Source: Saccharopolyspora elongata
GTDB lineage: Bacteria > Actinomycetota > Actinomycetes > Mycobacteriales > Pseudonocardiaceae
NCBI RefSeq assembly: GCF_004348985.1
Contig: NZ_SMKW01000043.1
Coordinates: 1-64,000 of the forward strand
Length of the DNA stretch: 64,000 nt
Direction: 5' to 3'
Below, piece by piece: positions 17,363-29,073 of this stretch (positions are counted from its first letter, which is position 1; each line of letters starts with the position of its first letter). The notes beneath the pieces were generated by a model that was given only the letters and a program-made list of their open reading frames with translations, had not been told where the DNA came from and did not search any database. A program made the position numbers and the translations under genes.

Positions 17363-17640
17363 ATGTCGGAGAACCACGACCACGAACAGTCCGGCAGGAC
17401 GCAGGGCATCGGCACCGACGTGCCTGATCTGTTCAAGGCTCTGAGCGGGCCGCGGTCGGCGGTCACGGCGCGAGCGTCATCGAAACGATTACGAAGGGCG
17501 AGCGGAATGCCTGAGCAGACCAAACCGCGCGTGGCGGTCCTCGGCCTCGGACGCGTGGGCGCGCCGATCGCCACCGCGTTCACCACGGCCGGCTACGAAA
17601 CGACCGTGTGGAACCGCAATGCGGCGGACTTTCGCAGACG
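17363..17640 (+). pseudogene. Composite remnant ending in an NAD(P)-dehydrogenase N-terminus
   Basis: ATG 17363 has a good AGGAGA site and starts a short unrecognised peptide (MSENHDHEQSGRTQGIG). In the same frame, from ATG 17507, follows RVAVLGLGRVGAPIATAFTTAGYETTVWNRN, the Rossmann start of a 6-phosphogluconate/3-hydroxyisobutyrate dehydrogenase or imine-reductase-like protein. Homology ends at about 17625, where the convergent exporter gene begins its 3' end. Only 40 of about 290 residues remain. Confidence 0.55.
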
Positions 17641-17649
17641 AGCGCGCCG

Positions 17650-18540
17650 CTACTGGCGCGCGGTGACGACGCTGACGACGTTCGCGGCGACGATCGCCGC
17701 GATGCTCAGCCACTCCAGCACCTGCAGGTTCTGACCGAGGAACACCAGTCCCACGCCGGCCGCCAGAACCGGGTTGATGCTCATGAAGATGCCGAAGAAC
17801 TGCGCGGGAACCCGCCGCAGCGCCAGCATGTCGATCAGGAACGGCACGGCGGAGGAGAGGATGCCCGCCGCGGCCGCGCAGCCCAGCGCCGCCGGGGTCG
17901 GCGGATGCTGGATGAGCACCGCGATGCCGATCGGCACGAACAGCAGACCCGACAGCCCGGCCGAGGCGGCGGTGCCCTCGGCACCGGGCAACCGGCGGCC
18001 CACCGAGCGGTTGAGCAGGATGTAGGACGCCCAGCACACTGCGGCCAGCAGTGCCAGGCCGATGCCGACGTAGTCCGTGGTCGGCTGCGGGCGGGTCAGC
18101 GCCACCACGCCCGCGGCGGCGACCACCGCGCACCCCAGATCCACCACGCGTCGCGACGCGGCCAGCGCGACCGCCAGCGGCCCGAGGAACTCCAGCGTCA
18201 CCGCAAGACCGAGGCCGATGCGGTCGATCGCGCTGTACAGCGACAGGTTCATCGTCGCGAACACCGCCGCCAGCAGCAGCACCGGCTGCCACTGGCGCCA
18301 GGTGAACGCCCGCAGCCGAGGGCGCCCCACCGCCAGCAGCGCGACGGCGGCGATCCACTGCCGGACCACCACGACACCGGCCGGTCCGATCACCGGGAAC
18401 GCCAGCGACCCGATCGCCGCACCGACCTGATTGGACAGCCCGCTGCCGACCATCATCGCGATTCCCGCGTAGCGGCCGCCGTTCTCCGCGGTGGGCGCCG
18501 GGATCGCCACGGGCCGCCGCACATGCGCTGTCGTTTGCAT
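17650..18540 (-). CDS. EamA/DMT-family exporter (RhtA-like)
   Basis: 296 residues with ten hydrophobic helices in two EamA repeats (about 25-150 and 160-290). The sequence LEFLGPLAVAL ending repeat 1 and ILSSAVPFLIDMLALRRVPAQFFGIFMSINPVLAAGVG in repeat 2 match the RhtA-type threonine/homoserine or general metabolite exporters. ATG at 18540. Divergent from a LysR-type regulator, which probably controls it. Confidence 0.85.
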   Translation of the reverse strand: MQTTAHVRRPVAIPAPTAENGGRYAGIAMMVGSGLSNQVGAAIGSLAFPVIGPAGVVVVRQWIAAVALLAVGRPRLRAFTWRQWQPVLLLAAVFATMNLSLYSAIDRIGLGLAVTLEFLGPLAVALAASRRVVDLGCAVVAAAGVVALTRPQPTTDYVGIGLALLAAVCWASYILLNRSVGRRLPGAEGTAASAGLSGLLFVPIGIAVLIQHPPTPAALGCAAAAGILSSAVPFLIDMLALRRVPAQFFGIFMSINPVLAAGVGLVFLGQNLQVLEWLSIAAIVAANVVSVVTARQ

Positions 18541-18609
18541 GGCACAGAGCCTGCGCCTCCGCGGTGCTTCCGCAAAATGCATCCGACGCGCCAGCTATAC
18601 GCTTGGGTT

Positions 18610-19461
18610 ATGGATGTGGAGCTGCGGCAGCTGCGCTGCCTGGTCGCGATCGCCGACGAGGGCACCTTCACCGACGCCGCCATCGAACTAGGCGTCTCGC
18701 AGGCGGCCGTCTCCCGCACGCTGGCCTCGCTGGAATCCGCCCTCGGCGTCCGCCTGCTGCGCCGCACCAGCCGCGAGGTCGTGCCCACCGCCGTCGGCAC
18801 GCAGGTCATAGCCCGCGCCCGGCGGCTGCTGGCCGAGGCCGACGATCTGGTGCGCGACGCCACCTCCGGGCACACCCGGCTGCGCATCGGCTACGCCTGG
18901 TCGGCCATGGGCCGCCACACGGTGGACTTCCAGCGCAGGTGGCCCGCGCTGCGCCCGGACGTCGAACTGAGCCTGGTGCGCACCAACTCCGCCACCGGCG
19001 GCCTCGCCGAAGGCGCCTGCGACGTCGCCGTGGTGCGCACCGAACCCGACCAGCGGCGCTTCGATGGCGTCATCGTCGGCCTGGAACGCCGGTTCTGCGC
19101 GGTGGCGTCCGACGATCCGTGGGCCCGCCGCCGTTCCATCCGGCTGGCCGAGATCAGCGAACGCACGCTCCTCATCGACCGCCGAACCGGCACCACGACC
19201 ACCGAACTGTGGCCGCCGGAGAACCGGCCTGCCGTCGAGTACACCCACGAACTCGACGACTGGCTCACCACCATCGCCACCGGTCGCAGCGTCGGCATCA
19301 CCGCGGAGAGCACCGTCGACCAATACCCGCGCCCCGGTGTGGTCTTCCGCCCACTGCGCGACGCCGCGCCCATCGCGGTCCGTCTGATCTGGTGGCGCGA
19401 CGATCCGCACCCGGCCGCGCAAGCCGCCGTCGCCCTGCTCACCGACCTCTACCGGTCGTAG
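18610..19461 (+). CDS. LysR-type transcriptional regulator
   Basis: 283 residues: N-terminal HTH (LRQLRCLVAIADEGTFTDAAIELGVSQAAVSRTLASLESALGVRLLRR, residues 4-52) and a type-2 periplasmic-binding-like effector domain. ATG at 18610 follows TGGGTT; no strong ribosome site, so possibly leaderless. It shares a 69-base intergenic region with the EamA exporter; the effector is unknown. Confidence 0.88.
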   Translation: MDVELRQLRCLVAIADEGTFTDAAIELGVSQAAVSRTLASLESALGVRLLRRTSREVVPTAVGTQVIARARRLLAEADDLVRDATSGHTRLRIGYAWSAMGRHTVDFQRRWPALRPDVELSLVRTNSATGGLAEGACDVAVVRTEPDQRRFDGVIVGLERRFCAVASDDPWARRRSIRLAEISERTLLIDRRTGTTTTELWPPENRPAVEYTHELDDWLTTIATGRSVGITAESTVDQYPRPGVVFRPLRDAAPIAVRLIWWRDDPHPAAQAAVALLTDLYRS

Positions 19462-19516
19462 GAAGAAGCGAGAAGCGCGATGTGCTGCTAGGCGGTCGTG
19501 GCGGGACGATCGGTCG

Positions 19517-20116
19517 ATGGTGGAGCTGACGCTGCTGGGTGTGGGCGCCATGAACTCGCCCCGCTATCGCCCCGCTGGGCTAGCGGTGCGCTGGGCCGGG
19601 CACCGGGTGGTCATCGACGGCGGCGGGACCGCGCGTGAAGGGGACCGCGTCGACGCCTGGCTGGTCTGCGACGAGCACGCCGAGCTCATGCCTTCGATCC
19701 GGCGCCGCAGCGCCGCTCTCGGCGTACCGGCCGGGGCCGTTGAATACCGGTCAGGCGGGGTCCGGCTGCTACCTCTGCCGGTCGAGCACACGTCGCATCC
19801 CACCTTCGGCTACCTCATCGACGACCACGGGCACCGCGCGGTGTGGGCGCCGGAGTTCTGGGTCTTCCCCGGCTGGGCCGCCGACGCGGAGCTGATGTTC
19901 GCCGACGCCGCAGGCTGGGACCGGCCGCTCCGCTTCGCCGGCGGCGTCGGAGGGCACGCCGCCGCTCTGGACACCGCCGAACGCGCCGCCCGCGTGGGTG
20001 TCGCCAGGCTCGTCTTCGCCCACATCGGCCGCCCATCGATCCGCGCGATCGACCGCGGCCAGTCACCGCCGTTCGGCGAATGGGGCGCAGAAGGCCAGAC
20101 CTACCGGCTGCGGTAG
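19517..20116 (+). CDS. MBL-fold-like protein lacking the usual metal motif
   Basis: 199 residues starting MVELTLLGVGAMNSPRYRPAGLAV and containing VVIDGGG, VEHTSHPTFGYLIDDHG, FADAAGWD and VARLVFAHIGRP, the order of strands of a metallo-beta-lactamase fold of the RNase Z/PqqB-like branch. The classical H-x-H-x-D-H is absent, so it is either a non-catalytic or an atypical member. Stands alone downstream of the LysR gene, 55 bases apart. Confidence 0.65.
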   Translation: MVELTLLGVGAMNSPRYRPAGLAVRWAGHRVVIDGGGTAREGDRVDAWLVCDEHAELMPSIRRRSAALGVPAGAVEYRSGGVRLLPLPVEHTSHPTFGYLIDDHGHRAVWAPEFWVFPGWAADAELMFADAAGWDRPLRFAGGVGGHAAALDTAERAARVGVARLVFAHIGRPSIRAIDRGQSPPFGEWGAEGQTYRLR

Positions 20117-20186
20117 CACAGGCGATCAGCGGGGTCGTGCCGCGTGGTGGGCGTTTCCGGTTGAGGGGGCCCGCCCCGCAGGCTGC

Positions 20187-20747
20187 CTACCGGCGGCGCT
20201 CGTCGCCGGCGAGTTCGTCGAGGACGAATCGCATGCGCTGGTCGACCGTTGTTCGCGGTAGGTGAACGAGTTCGTAGCCGTAGTCGGTGTAGGCGGCGAC
20301 CATGTGCTCGTAGGTGCGTTCGGCCTCATCCGGGGTTTGCTTGCGTTCGCCGTCCTGGCGGTAGATCTCCGGCCAGAACGGGGCGATCAGCACACGGTTG
20401 CGGTACCGGAACCGCCGCGCGGCGGCATCCACGTGCGGGGGCACCGGCAGGCCGCTCAGCCGCAGGTAGCCGACGATGTCGGGCAGCCCTCGGTCGAAGA
20501 TCACCGGTCCGCGCCGGAGACGGGCCTGCCGGTGGGAACGCAGGTCTCGCTGCAGCATCAGCTCGGCGAACAACGCCCGGTCCGCCCAGGGCAGGCCGCG
20601 GCCTCCGGTGGCCAGCTGATCTGCGATGACGCCGCGGCCCGCCTCCGGCGAGCAGGCGCATCCGGCGGCGGCCAGGCGCTCGACGAGCGTCGTCTTGCCC
20701 GCCCCGGGGCCACCGGTGATCACGACGAAATCTGCTGGCGACAACAT
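20187..20747 (-). CDS. AAA-type ATPase/kinase (AAA_28-like)
   Basis: 186 residues. Walker A is G-G-P-G-A-G-K-T-T at about 12-20; PVIFDRGLPDIVGYLRL supplies a Walker-B-like Asp, and a lid region RNRVLIAPFWPEIYRQDGERKQTPDEAERTYEHM follows, typical of predicted nucleoside/NAD-type small-molecule kinases. ATG 20747 is preferred over 20762 because GGAGGT lies five bases ahead. Substrate unknown. 276 bases upstream to the next gene hold no gene. Confidence 0.8.
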   Translation of the reverse strand: MLSPADFVVITGGPGAGKTTLVERLAAAGCACSPEAGRGVIADQLATGGRGLPWADRALFAELMLQRDLRSHRQARLRRGPVIFDRGLPDIVGYLRLSGLPVPPHVDAAARRFRYRNRVLIAPFWPEIYRQDGERKQTPDEAERTYEHMVAAYTDYGYELVHLPRTTVDQRMRFVLDELAGDERRR

Positions 20748-21023
20748 GCCGACCTCCACCATCGAACCCGTGCAACGGTTGCGAACGGAAGTGCGGTGAT
20801 TGTCGTCGCCGGATGCGGCGGGAACGCCGGGGCGAGCGCGGCGTGAACGGCCACTGGAGCAGGCCTGGCACCAGATCTTAGCGGTCGCGATGAGTTTCGC
20901 GGCCCGGCGCGGTCCAACCATCGGAGGCGCTTTCCGGCCGGAGGTGCCTCCGGGGCCGTGTCCGAGGTCGCGCATTCGGCTGCAGGGGGTACTGCGCGGC
21001 TCTCGGACCGGCCTTGGCGCTCG

Positions 21024-22157
21024 TCACAGGTAGGCGGTCAGCAGGTCGTCCACCGAGTACATCAGTTCCGTGCGGCCGCCGAAGAGCTCGTGCAGGCGGG
21101 TGGCGTGATCGCGCATCGCGGTATCGAAGTCCGCGGCGCCGTCGTAGAGGCGGGCCACGCCGTCGACGAGCTCGGAGAGGTCGGCGTCGATGCGGGCCGC
21201 GGACATGCTGGGCGAACGCGGGCCATCGTCGTCGACGGGCTCGGGCGTGTTGCCCAGCATGACGTAGCAGGGGAAGCGTTCCAGGTCCGGCAGCACCGAG
21301 TAGAACGGCACGCCCGGGTTGAAGTAGTACTCCGCCCAGTCGTTCCCGGCCAGCGCCAGCCACGGGGTGCCCACGGCCAGCGCGGCGAACGCGAACCCGG
21401 TGTGCGGCGAGAGCAGCATGTCGCAGCGCTGCATCGCGGCCAGCTGCCGGTCCAGCGGCACGTCCAGCGCCCACGCCGTGTTCGGGACGGTCGCGGCCAG
21501 CGCGTCGAACTCCGCGCGCGCGAACCCGGTGCTGGTGCGGCCGTCGTCGGCGAGTTTGCCGGTGAAGCAGATCCGCGCCTGCGGCCAGCGGTCGGTGATG
21601 GCGCCGAGGATCCGCTGCCACGACGCCAGCGACGGGTAGCGCCACCGTTCGGCGCTGCCGCCGGGCAGCACCGCGATGGTCGGTGCGTCGTGCTGCGGCA
21701 ACAGCTCGGCGGCCCAGTCGCGCGCCGCGGCAGGCAGGTTCAGCCTTAGCGGGTTGCGTGCCTGGTAGGCAGGTTCGGGCGCGCCGACCTGCGTGTGCCC
21801 GCCGGTGGTGCGGAAGTGCTCGGCCGACAGCTCGTAGTAGCGCTGCAGGCCGGGGAAGAAGTCGTGCTGCCACTTCTGGTGGCCGCGCGGATCGTCGACG
21901 ACCCAGTCCCACTCGGCGGGGATGTGTGCGAGGACGTCGGCCGTCGGCGGCTCGAACACGTCGATGTCCACTGTGTACACCTCGTCGATCGCGTCGCACC
22001 AGGCGGCCAGGTCGACGGCGGTGGCGGAGTTGAGCACCACCGCGATCCGCCGATCCGGGTTCGCGCGGCGATATCCCAGGCAGTACTGCAGCGCCTCCAC
22101 GGCGTGCCCGACGGGATGGCAGTAGACGAAGTTGACGAGCACCGATTCGCGTTGCAC
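21024..22157 (-). CDS. Glycosyltransferase family 9-like protein
   Basis: 377 residues resembling ADP-heptose:LPS heptosyltransferases: an N-terminal Rossmann part (VNFVYCHPVGHAVEALQYCLGYRRANPDRRIAVVL), IAVLPGGSAERWRYPSLASWQRILGAI in the donor half, and the CDMLLSPHTGFAFAALAVGTPWLALAGN donor-binding loop. Actinomycetes lack LPS, so the acceptor is something else, perhaps a natural product or surface glycan (inference). GTG start. 39 bases downstream of the SDR gene's 3' end on the opposite side; no operon evident. Confidence 0.7.
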   Translation of the reverse strand: MQRESVLVNFVYCHPVGHAVEALQYCLGYRRANPDRRIAVVLNSATAVDLAAWCDAIDEVYTVDIDVFEPPTADVLAHIPAEWDWVVDDPRGHQKWQHDFFPGLQRYYELSAEHFRTTGGHTQVGAPEPAYQARNPLRLNLPAAARDWAAELLPQHDAPTIAVLPGGSAERWRYPSLASWQRILGAITDRWPQARICFTGKLADDGRTSTGFARAEFDALAATVPNTAWALDVPLDRQLAAMQRCDMLLSPHTGFAFAALAVGTPWLALAGNDWAEYYFNPGVPFYSVLPDLERFPCYVMLGNTPEPVDDDGPRSPSMSAARIDADLSELVDGVARLYDGAADFDTAMRDHATRLHELFGGRTELMYSVDDLLTAYL

Positions 22158-22196
22158 GAGATCAACCCTACGATCGCGGGCAACGGTTTTTCGCCG

Positions 22197-22946
22197 CTAC
22201 AGGCCGCCCGCGACGCGCAGCACCGCCCCGCTGGTGTAAGCCGACTCCGGGCCGAGCAGCCAGCCGATCGCCGGGGCGATCTCATCGGGCTCCCCGGCCC
22301 GGCCGAACGGAACGCGTGCCACCGCCGTGTCGATGCGTTCCGGCGCTCCGGCGCTGGCGTGGATATCGGTACGCACCAGGCCGGGAGCGACGGCGTTGAC
22401 GCGCACGCCCTCGTCGGCGAGTTCCTTCGCCAAACCCACCGTCAGCGCGTCCACGGCGGCTTTGGCCCCGGCGTAGTGGACGTACTCGTGCGGCGAACCG
22501 AGCGTTGCGGAGCTGGAGGAGATGTTGACGATGGCCCCGCCACCACCGCCGCGGCGGGTGGACATGACCTGCGCGGCGCGCCGCGCACACAGCACCGCGC
22601 CGAGGAAGTTGACGTCGATGACGCGCCGGATCACCTCGACCGGCGTGTCGGCCAGATCGCCGATGTGCGCGGTGAGCCCGGCGTTGTTGACCAGCCCCGT
22701 GACCGGGCCCAGCTGGTCCGCGGCCTCGGCGAACAACCGGTCCACATCGGCCTCGCGGCTGACGTCCACGCGCACCAGCACGCACCGGGCGCCGTGCCCG
22801 CGGGCCTCGGCCGCGACGCGCTCGGCGCCGCTGTCGTTGTCGCGGTATCCGAGCACGAGGTCGTGGCCGGCCCGGGCCAGCCATGACGCCGTGGCCGCGC
22901 CGATGCCGCGACTGGCGCCGGTGATGATGGTGATGGGGCGACTCAT
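22197..22946 (-). CDS. SDR family oxidoreductase
   Basis: 249 residues, classical SDR: TGASRGIG cofactor motif (10-17), NNAG, catalytic Ser in VNISSSSATLG, Y-x-x-x-K in HYAGAKAAV, and the C-terminal VAPGLVRTDI loop. Closest in style to FabG-like 3-oxoacyl reductases that also act on sugars or secondary metabolites. ATG 22946. Transcribed away from the NADAR gene. Confidence 0.88.
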   Translation of the reverse strand: MSRPITIITGASRGIGAATASWLARAGHDLVLGYRDNDSGAERVAAEARGHGARCVLVRVDVSREADVDRLFAEAADQLGPVTGLVNNAGLTAHIGDLADTPVEVIRRVIDVNFLGAVLCARRAAQVMSTRRGGGGGAIVNISSSSATLGSPHEYVHYAGAKAAVDALTVGLAKELADEGVRVNAVAPGLVRTDIHASAGAPERIDTAVARVPFGRAGEPDEIAPAIGWLLGPESAYTSGAVLRVAGGL

Positions 22947-23040
22947 GCGCTGATCATGACATCCGCCGGTGCCGGGCTCATCGACTGCCGTGCGCGAATT
23001 CGTTGGTCCGCAGCGGACCTGAGCGGGAAGACTGTCCCAC

Positions 23041-23604
23041 ATGGACATCGGCCCGGCGGACGTCGGCGAGGTGATCAGCCGGGTGCGGCGAGGTCAGCGC
23101 GTGAAGTTCCTGTACTTCTGGGGCCACCGGCCAGAGCGCGATGGCCGCGTCGGGCGCGGTTGCCTGAGCCAGTGGTGGCCCGCGCCGTTCACGGTGGACG
23201 GCCGGAGGTTCGCCACTGCCGAGCACTACATGATGTGGCGCAAGGCGGTGCTGTTCGGCGACTCCGGCAGCGCGGAGGAGATCCTGCGGGCGTCCCATCC
23301 CCGGCAGGCCAAGCAGCTGGGGCGTGGCGTGCGCGGATTCGACCAGCGCCGTTGGGAGGAGTGCCGCTACGAGATCGTGCTGACGGCCTGCGTCGAGAAG
23401 TTCCGCCAGAACCCGGACCTGCGGGAATTCCTGCTGGGCACCGGCGGCCGGGTCCTGGTGGAGGCCAGCCCGGTCGACTCGATCTGGGGCATCGGCCTCG
23501 CCGCCGACGATCCGCGCTGCGAGAACCCTGAGCAGTGGCGAGGACTGAACCTGCTGGGCTTCGCGCTGGGCGAAGCCCGCGCCCGCCTCGGTCGGCAGTC
23601 CTGA
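23041..23604 (+). CDS. NADAR domain protein (YbiA-like)
   Basis: 187 residues with the NADAR pattern: KFLYFWGHRP, CLSQWWPAPFTVDGRRFATAEHYMMWRKAVLFGD, EILRASHPRQAKQLGRGVRGFD, W-x-x-x-R-Y-E-I-V and ASPVDSIWGIGLAADDPRCENPEQWRGLNLLGFAL. NADAR proteins are N-glycosidases acting on ADP-ribose-like N-glycosidic bonds; members are linked to riboflavin metabolism and to reversal of guanine ADP-ribosylation. No toxin gene lies next to it here. Convergent with the PHP-UvrD helicase. Confidence 0.88.
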   Translation: MDIGPADVGEVISRVRRGQRVKFLYFWGHRPERDGRVGRGCLSQWWPAPFTVDGRRFATAEHYMMWRKAVLFGDSGSAEEILRASHPRQAKQLGRGVRGFDQRRWEECRYEIVLTACVEKFRQNPDLREFLLGTGGRVLVEASPVDSIWGIGLAADDPRCENPEQWRGLNLLGFALGEARARLGRQS

Positions 23605-23614
23605 CCGAGGCGGG
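23582..23614. terminator. Hairpin between NADAR and helicase genes
   Basis: Arms CCCGCCTCGGTC (23582-23593) and GACCGAGGCGGG (23603-23614) are exact complements around a 9-base loop and overlap the NADAR stop codon. No T-tract; likely bidirectional. Confidence 0.65.
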
Positions 23615-23623
23615 GCAACGGCG

Positions 23624-26737
<3,114 letters not shown>

Positions 26738-26794
26738 CCCGGCGATCTTGCCAAAAGATCACCGGCGGCCTGGCCGGGGGCCGGGCGAAGCGGC

Positions 26795-26814
26795 CGCCCG
26801 CCGATGAGCGGGCG
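26795..26814 (-). terminator. Putative terminator of the TetR gene
   Basis: CGCCCGC (26795-26801) and GCGGGCG (26808-26814) pair around a 6-base loop, 10 bases past the minus-strand TetR stop. No T-run. Confidence 0.45.
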
Positions 26815-26824
26815 ACCGTGCCGG

Positions 26825-27400
26825 TCAGCTCTCCGGCAGGCTCCGGTCCACCAGGTCGTCGACGATCTTGTCGATGCCGTACGGCTGCAGCAGCCCGGGG
26901 ACCGTGAGGTCGTCCACGATGACGCCGAGCATCGCGAGGTAGAGCTGCAGCACGGTGGCGCGGTCGCCGGGTAGGCCAGCCTCGAGGTGCCAGTCGATGT
27001 TGCTCTTGAGCATGTCGGCGAAGGTGGCAGTCAGGTCTTCCTGCAGCTCCGGTCGGCGGGTGGCCTCCAGGCGCAGTTCCAGCATGGCGAGGTGGCTGCT
27101 GCGGTCGCCGCGCATCCGCTCGACGAGCTGGCGAAGCAGCGTGGCGGTGAGCTCGCGGCTGGGCGCGGCCTTCATCGTCTCGGCCATCTCGACCGGGTCC
27201 GGGGTGAGGCGCTCGTGGGTGCGGGCCATGATCTGGCGGAGCAGCTCGGCGCGGTTGGCGAAGTAGTTCGTCGTCGTGCCGGTGGGAACGCCCGCTTCCT
27301 TGTCCACGGAACGCAGCGTCAACCCGCGCGACCCGTCCCGCGCGAGGACCTCGATCGCGGCATCCAGCAGGGCGGTGCGGCGGGCGGGGTTCTGTCGCAT
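26825..27400 (-). CDS. TetR/AcrR family regulator
   Basis: 191 residues with an N-terminal HTH (RTALLDAAIEVLARDGSRGLTLRSVDKEAGVPTGTTTNYFANRAELL, about 8-54) and a TetR_C_6-type helical domain. Divergent from the DUF1772 membrane-protein gene with two matching dyads between them, so it probably represses that gene and itself. Confidence 0.9.
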   Translation of the reverse strand: MRQNPARRTALLDAAIEVLARDGSRGLTLRSVDKEAGVPTGTTTNYFANRAELLRQIMARTHERLTPDPVEMAETMKAAPSRELTATLLRQLVERMRGDRSSHLAMLELRLEATRRPELQEDLTATFADMLKSNIDWHLEAGLPGDRATVLQLYLAMLGVIVDDLTVPGLLQPYGIDKIVDDLVDRSLPES

Positions 27401-27427
27401 GTCGATCTCCCGAAACTCGTTGACCCC

Positions 27428-27470
27428 ACTGCGAATGCAGTACTACGTTTTAACCACTGCGGACACAGTA
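27428..27470. promoter_or_regulatory. Two copies of a 15-bp dyad, probable TetR operators
   Basis: ACTGCGAATGCAGTA (27428-27442) and ACTGCGGACACAGTA (27456-27470) agree in 12 of 15 positions. Each has ACTG/CAGT ends in dyad symmetry, and the copies start 28 bp apart, between the divergent TetR and DUF1772 genes. Confidence 0.6.
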
Positions 27471-27594
27471 CATCAATGGACATTAAAGGTGAGGGCCCGA
27501 GATGCCGCGCTCCGTGCCCCGCCCTCGGCCGCTGCCCGAACCCGGCCCCGCACCCCTGCCGCCCAGCGAGCCACGACCGAACGGGAGATCAACG

Positions 27595-28070
27595 TTGGAA
27601 TTCCTCCAGACCGCCACGATGCTGTCCGCCACGATCGCCTGCGCGCTGATGGCCGGGCTGTTCGCCGGCTTCGCCTACGCGGTCATGCCCGGCCTCGGCC
27701 GCTCTCCGACCGCACCCTGGTCGAGGCCATGCAGAACATCAACAAAGCCATCCTCAACCCGGCCTTCCTGGTGCCCTTCATAGGCGCGATCCCGCTCATC
27801 GTCCTGGCGGTGTTCCTGGCCTGGCAGGGACACGGACGCCCGGCGCTGCCGTGGCTGATCGCCGGGCTGGTGCTCTACCTGGTCGCGTTCGCCATCACCG
27901 CAGCCGTCAACGTTCCCCTCAACGACCGGCTCGCCGCGGCCACCACCGACTTCGCCGCGGCGCGCAGCGCGTTCGAGAAAACCTGGGCCACCTGGAACAT
28001 CGTCCGCGCCCTCGTGCACACCGCGGCATTCGTGTGCCTGCTGTGGTCCCTGGCCGTCCACGGCGGCTGA
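27595..28070 (+). pseudogene. DUF1772 membrane protein, frameshifted
   Basis: TTG 27595 with GGGAGA upstream opens LEFLQTATMLSATIACALMAGLFAGFAYAVMPGLG, the first membrane helix of a DUF1772 protein. At about 27697-27702, in GGCCTCGGCC, one base is lost; the rest (LSDRTLVEAMQNINKAILNPAFL ... VNVPLNDRL ... WNIVRALVHTAAFVCLLWSL) follows in another frame to TGA 28068-28070. Repaired length would be about 158 residues with four helices. Some family members are anthrone oxygenases, most are unknown. All conserved parts are present, so an indel error is plausible. Confidence 0.75.
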
Positions 28071-28086
28071 GCGGCTGAGCGACGGA

Positions 28087-28911
28087 TCACCAGTGCGCGG
28101 GGCGGGAAAGCGCCGGGGGCAGCTTCGTGGCGGCATCGCCCTTGGCGGCGTTGAGCTGGGCCTGGGTGAGGAAGATCGCGCCGGTGAGGTCGGCCCCGCG
28201 CAGGTTCGTGTCGCGGAAGTCCGCGCCGATCACGTCGGCCGAGCGAAGGTCGGCCCCGCGCAGGTCGGCCGCGATGAGGTAGGCGCCGCGGAGGTTGGCG
28301 CCCTGCAGGTCGGCGCCGCGCAGCTTGGCTCCGATGAGATCGGCGCCCCGGTGGTTCTTCTTGCGGCCCGAAACCTTGGCCCGCACGAGCTCGCTGGTGC
28401 GCAGCAGCAGGGCGTTGATGTCGTGGCGCAGCGCCGCGACATCGACATCGGTGAGCTCATCGGCGCTGCCGCGGGTCAGCGCTTCGGTGTCCTCCAGCGC
28501 CTTGCGGAGATCGTCGTGCACGGGCCCGGCCGCCGGCAGGGTCAGGGCTTCGGTGAGGTACCAGAGCAGCTCGTGGAGCTGGCGCATCACCGGGAACACC
28601 GCGAACATCTTCCCGGCGGTGCGCGGGGCCTGCCGCCAGTCCGTACCGCCGAAGGTGACCTGCGAGACCTTCTGCCCGGCGCCGAAGCAGTCGAAGACGG
28701 TGCAGCCGGGAAAACCCCGCTCGCGCAGCTGCGAGTGGATGCCGCAGCGGAAGTCGTCCAGCAGGTTCGTGCACGGCGTCCCGGCGTCCTTGTTCACGGC
28801 GAAGTCGGCCGAGGCGGCGAAGGGCAGTGCCACGCAGCACAGTCCGAAGCAGTTCGCGCAGTCGGCGTGCAGACTGCCATCGGCGGGTGGGGCTTGGTGC
28901 TGGTCGGACAA
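28087..28911 (-). CDS. Pentapeptide-repeat protein with Cys-rich N-terminus
   Basis: 274 residues. The first 60 hold a Cys cluster (HADCANCFGLCC, then CTNLLDDFRCGIH and CTVFDCFG), seven or more Cys that could bind zinc or iron as in YkgJ-like proteins. The middle (about 75-185) is helical. Residues 190-260 are about twelve pentapeptide repeats of the A-D-L-x-x type (RGADLIGAKLRGADLQGANLRGAYL), forming a right-handed beta-helix. TTG 28911 has AGGAG upstream. Function unknown; pentapeptide proteins can mimic DNA or act as scaffolds. Confidence 0.8.
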   Translation of the reverse strand: MSDQHQAPPADGSLHADCANCFGLCCVALPFAASADFAVNKDAGTPCTNLLDDFRCGIHSQLRERGFPGCTVFDCFGAGQKVSQVTFGGTDWRQAPRTAGKMFAVFPVMRQLHELLWYLTEALTLPAAGPVHDDLRKALEDTEALTRGSADELTDVDVAALRHDINALLLRTSELVRAKVSGRKKNHRGADLIGAKLRGADLQGANLRGAYLIAADLRGADLRSADVIGADFRDTNLRGADLTGAIFLTQAQLNAAKGDAATKLPPALSRPAHW

Positions 28912-29073
28912 CGTGCGTGATCTCCTGCCGCGAGGTGTTCTCTTCCCCCATTCTCCCCGACCAGAGCGGCGGCCCGGACGCAGGTCGCGATGCCGGAGCG
29001 GGGCCCTGGGGCGGCGGCGTGCCCCGCCAGCAGGTCCGACGTGCCGCCGGTCGCGGTTGATAACGTCCGCGGC

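Noticed and set aside
16205-17734. 509-codon plus-strand open frame
   Set aside because: It is antisense to the XRE-cupin and SARP-type sequences for most of its length; only the piece from 17363 shows recognisable protein.
27595-28070. Programmed frameshift in the DUF1772 gene
   Set aside because: No slippery heptamer or downstream stimulator was seen, and similar one-base slips occur in unrelated genes of the window.
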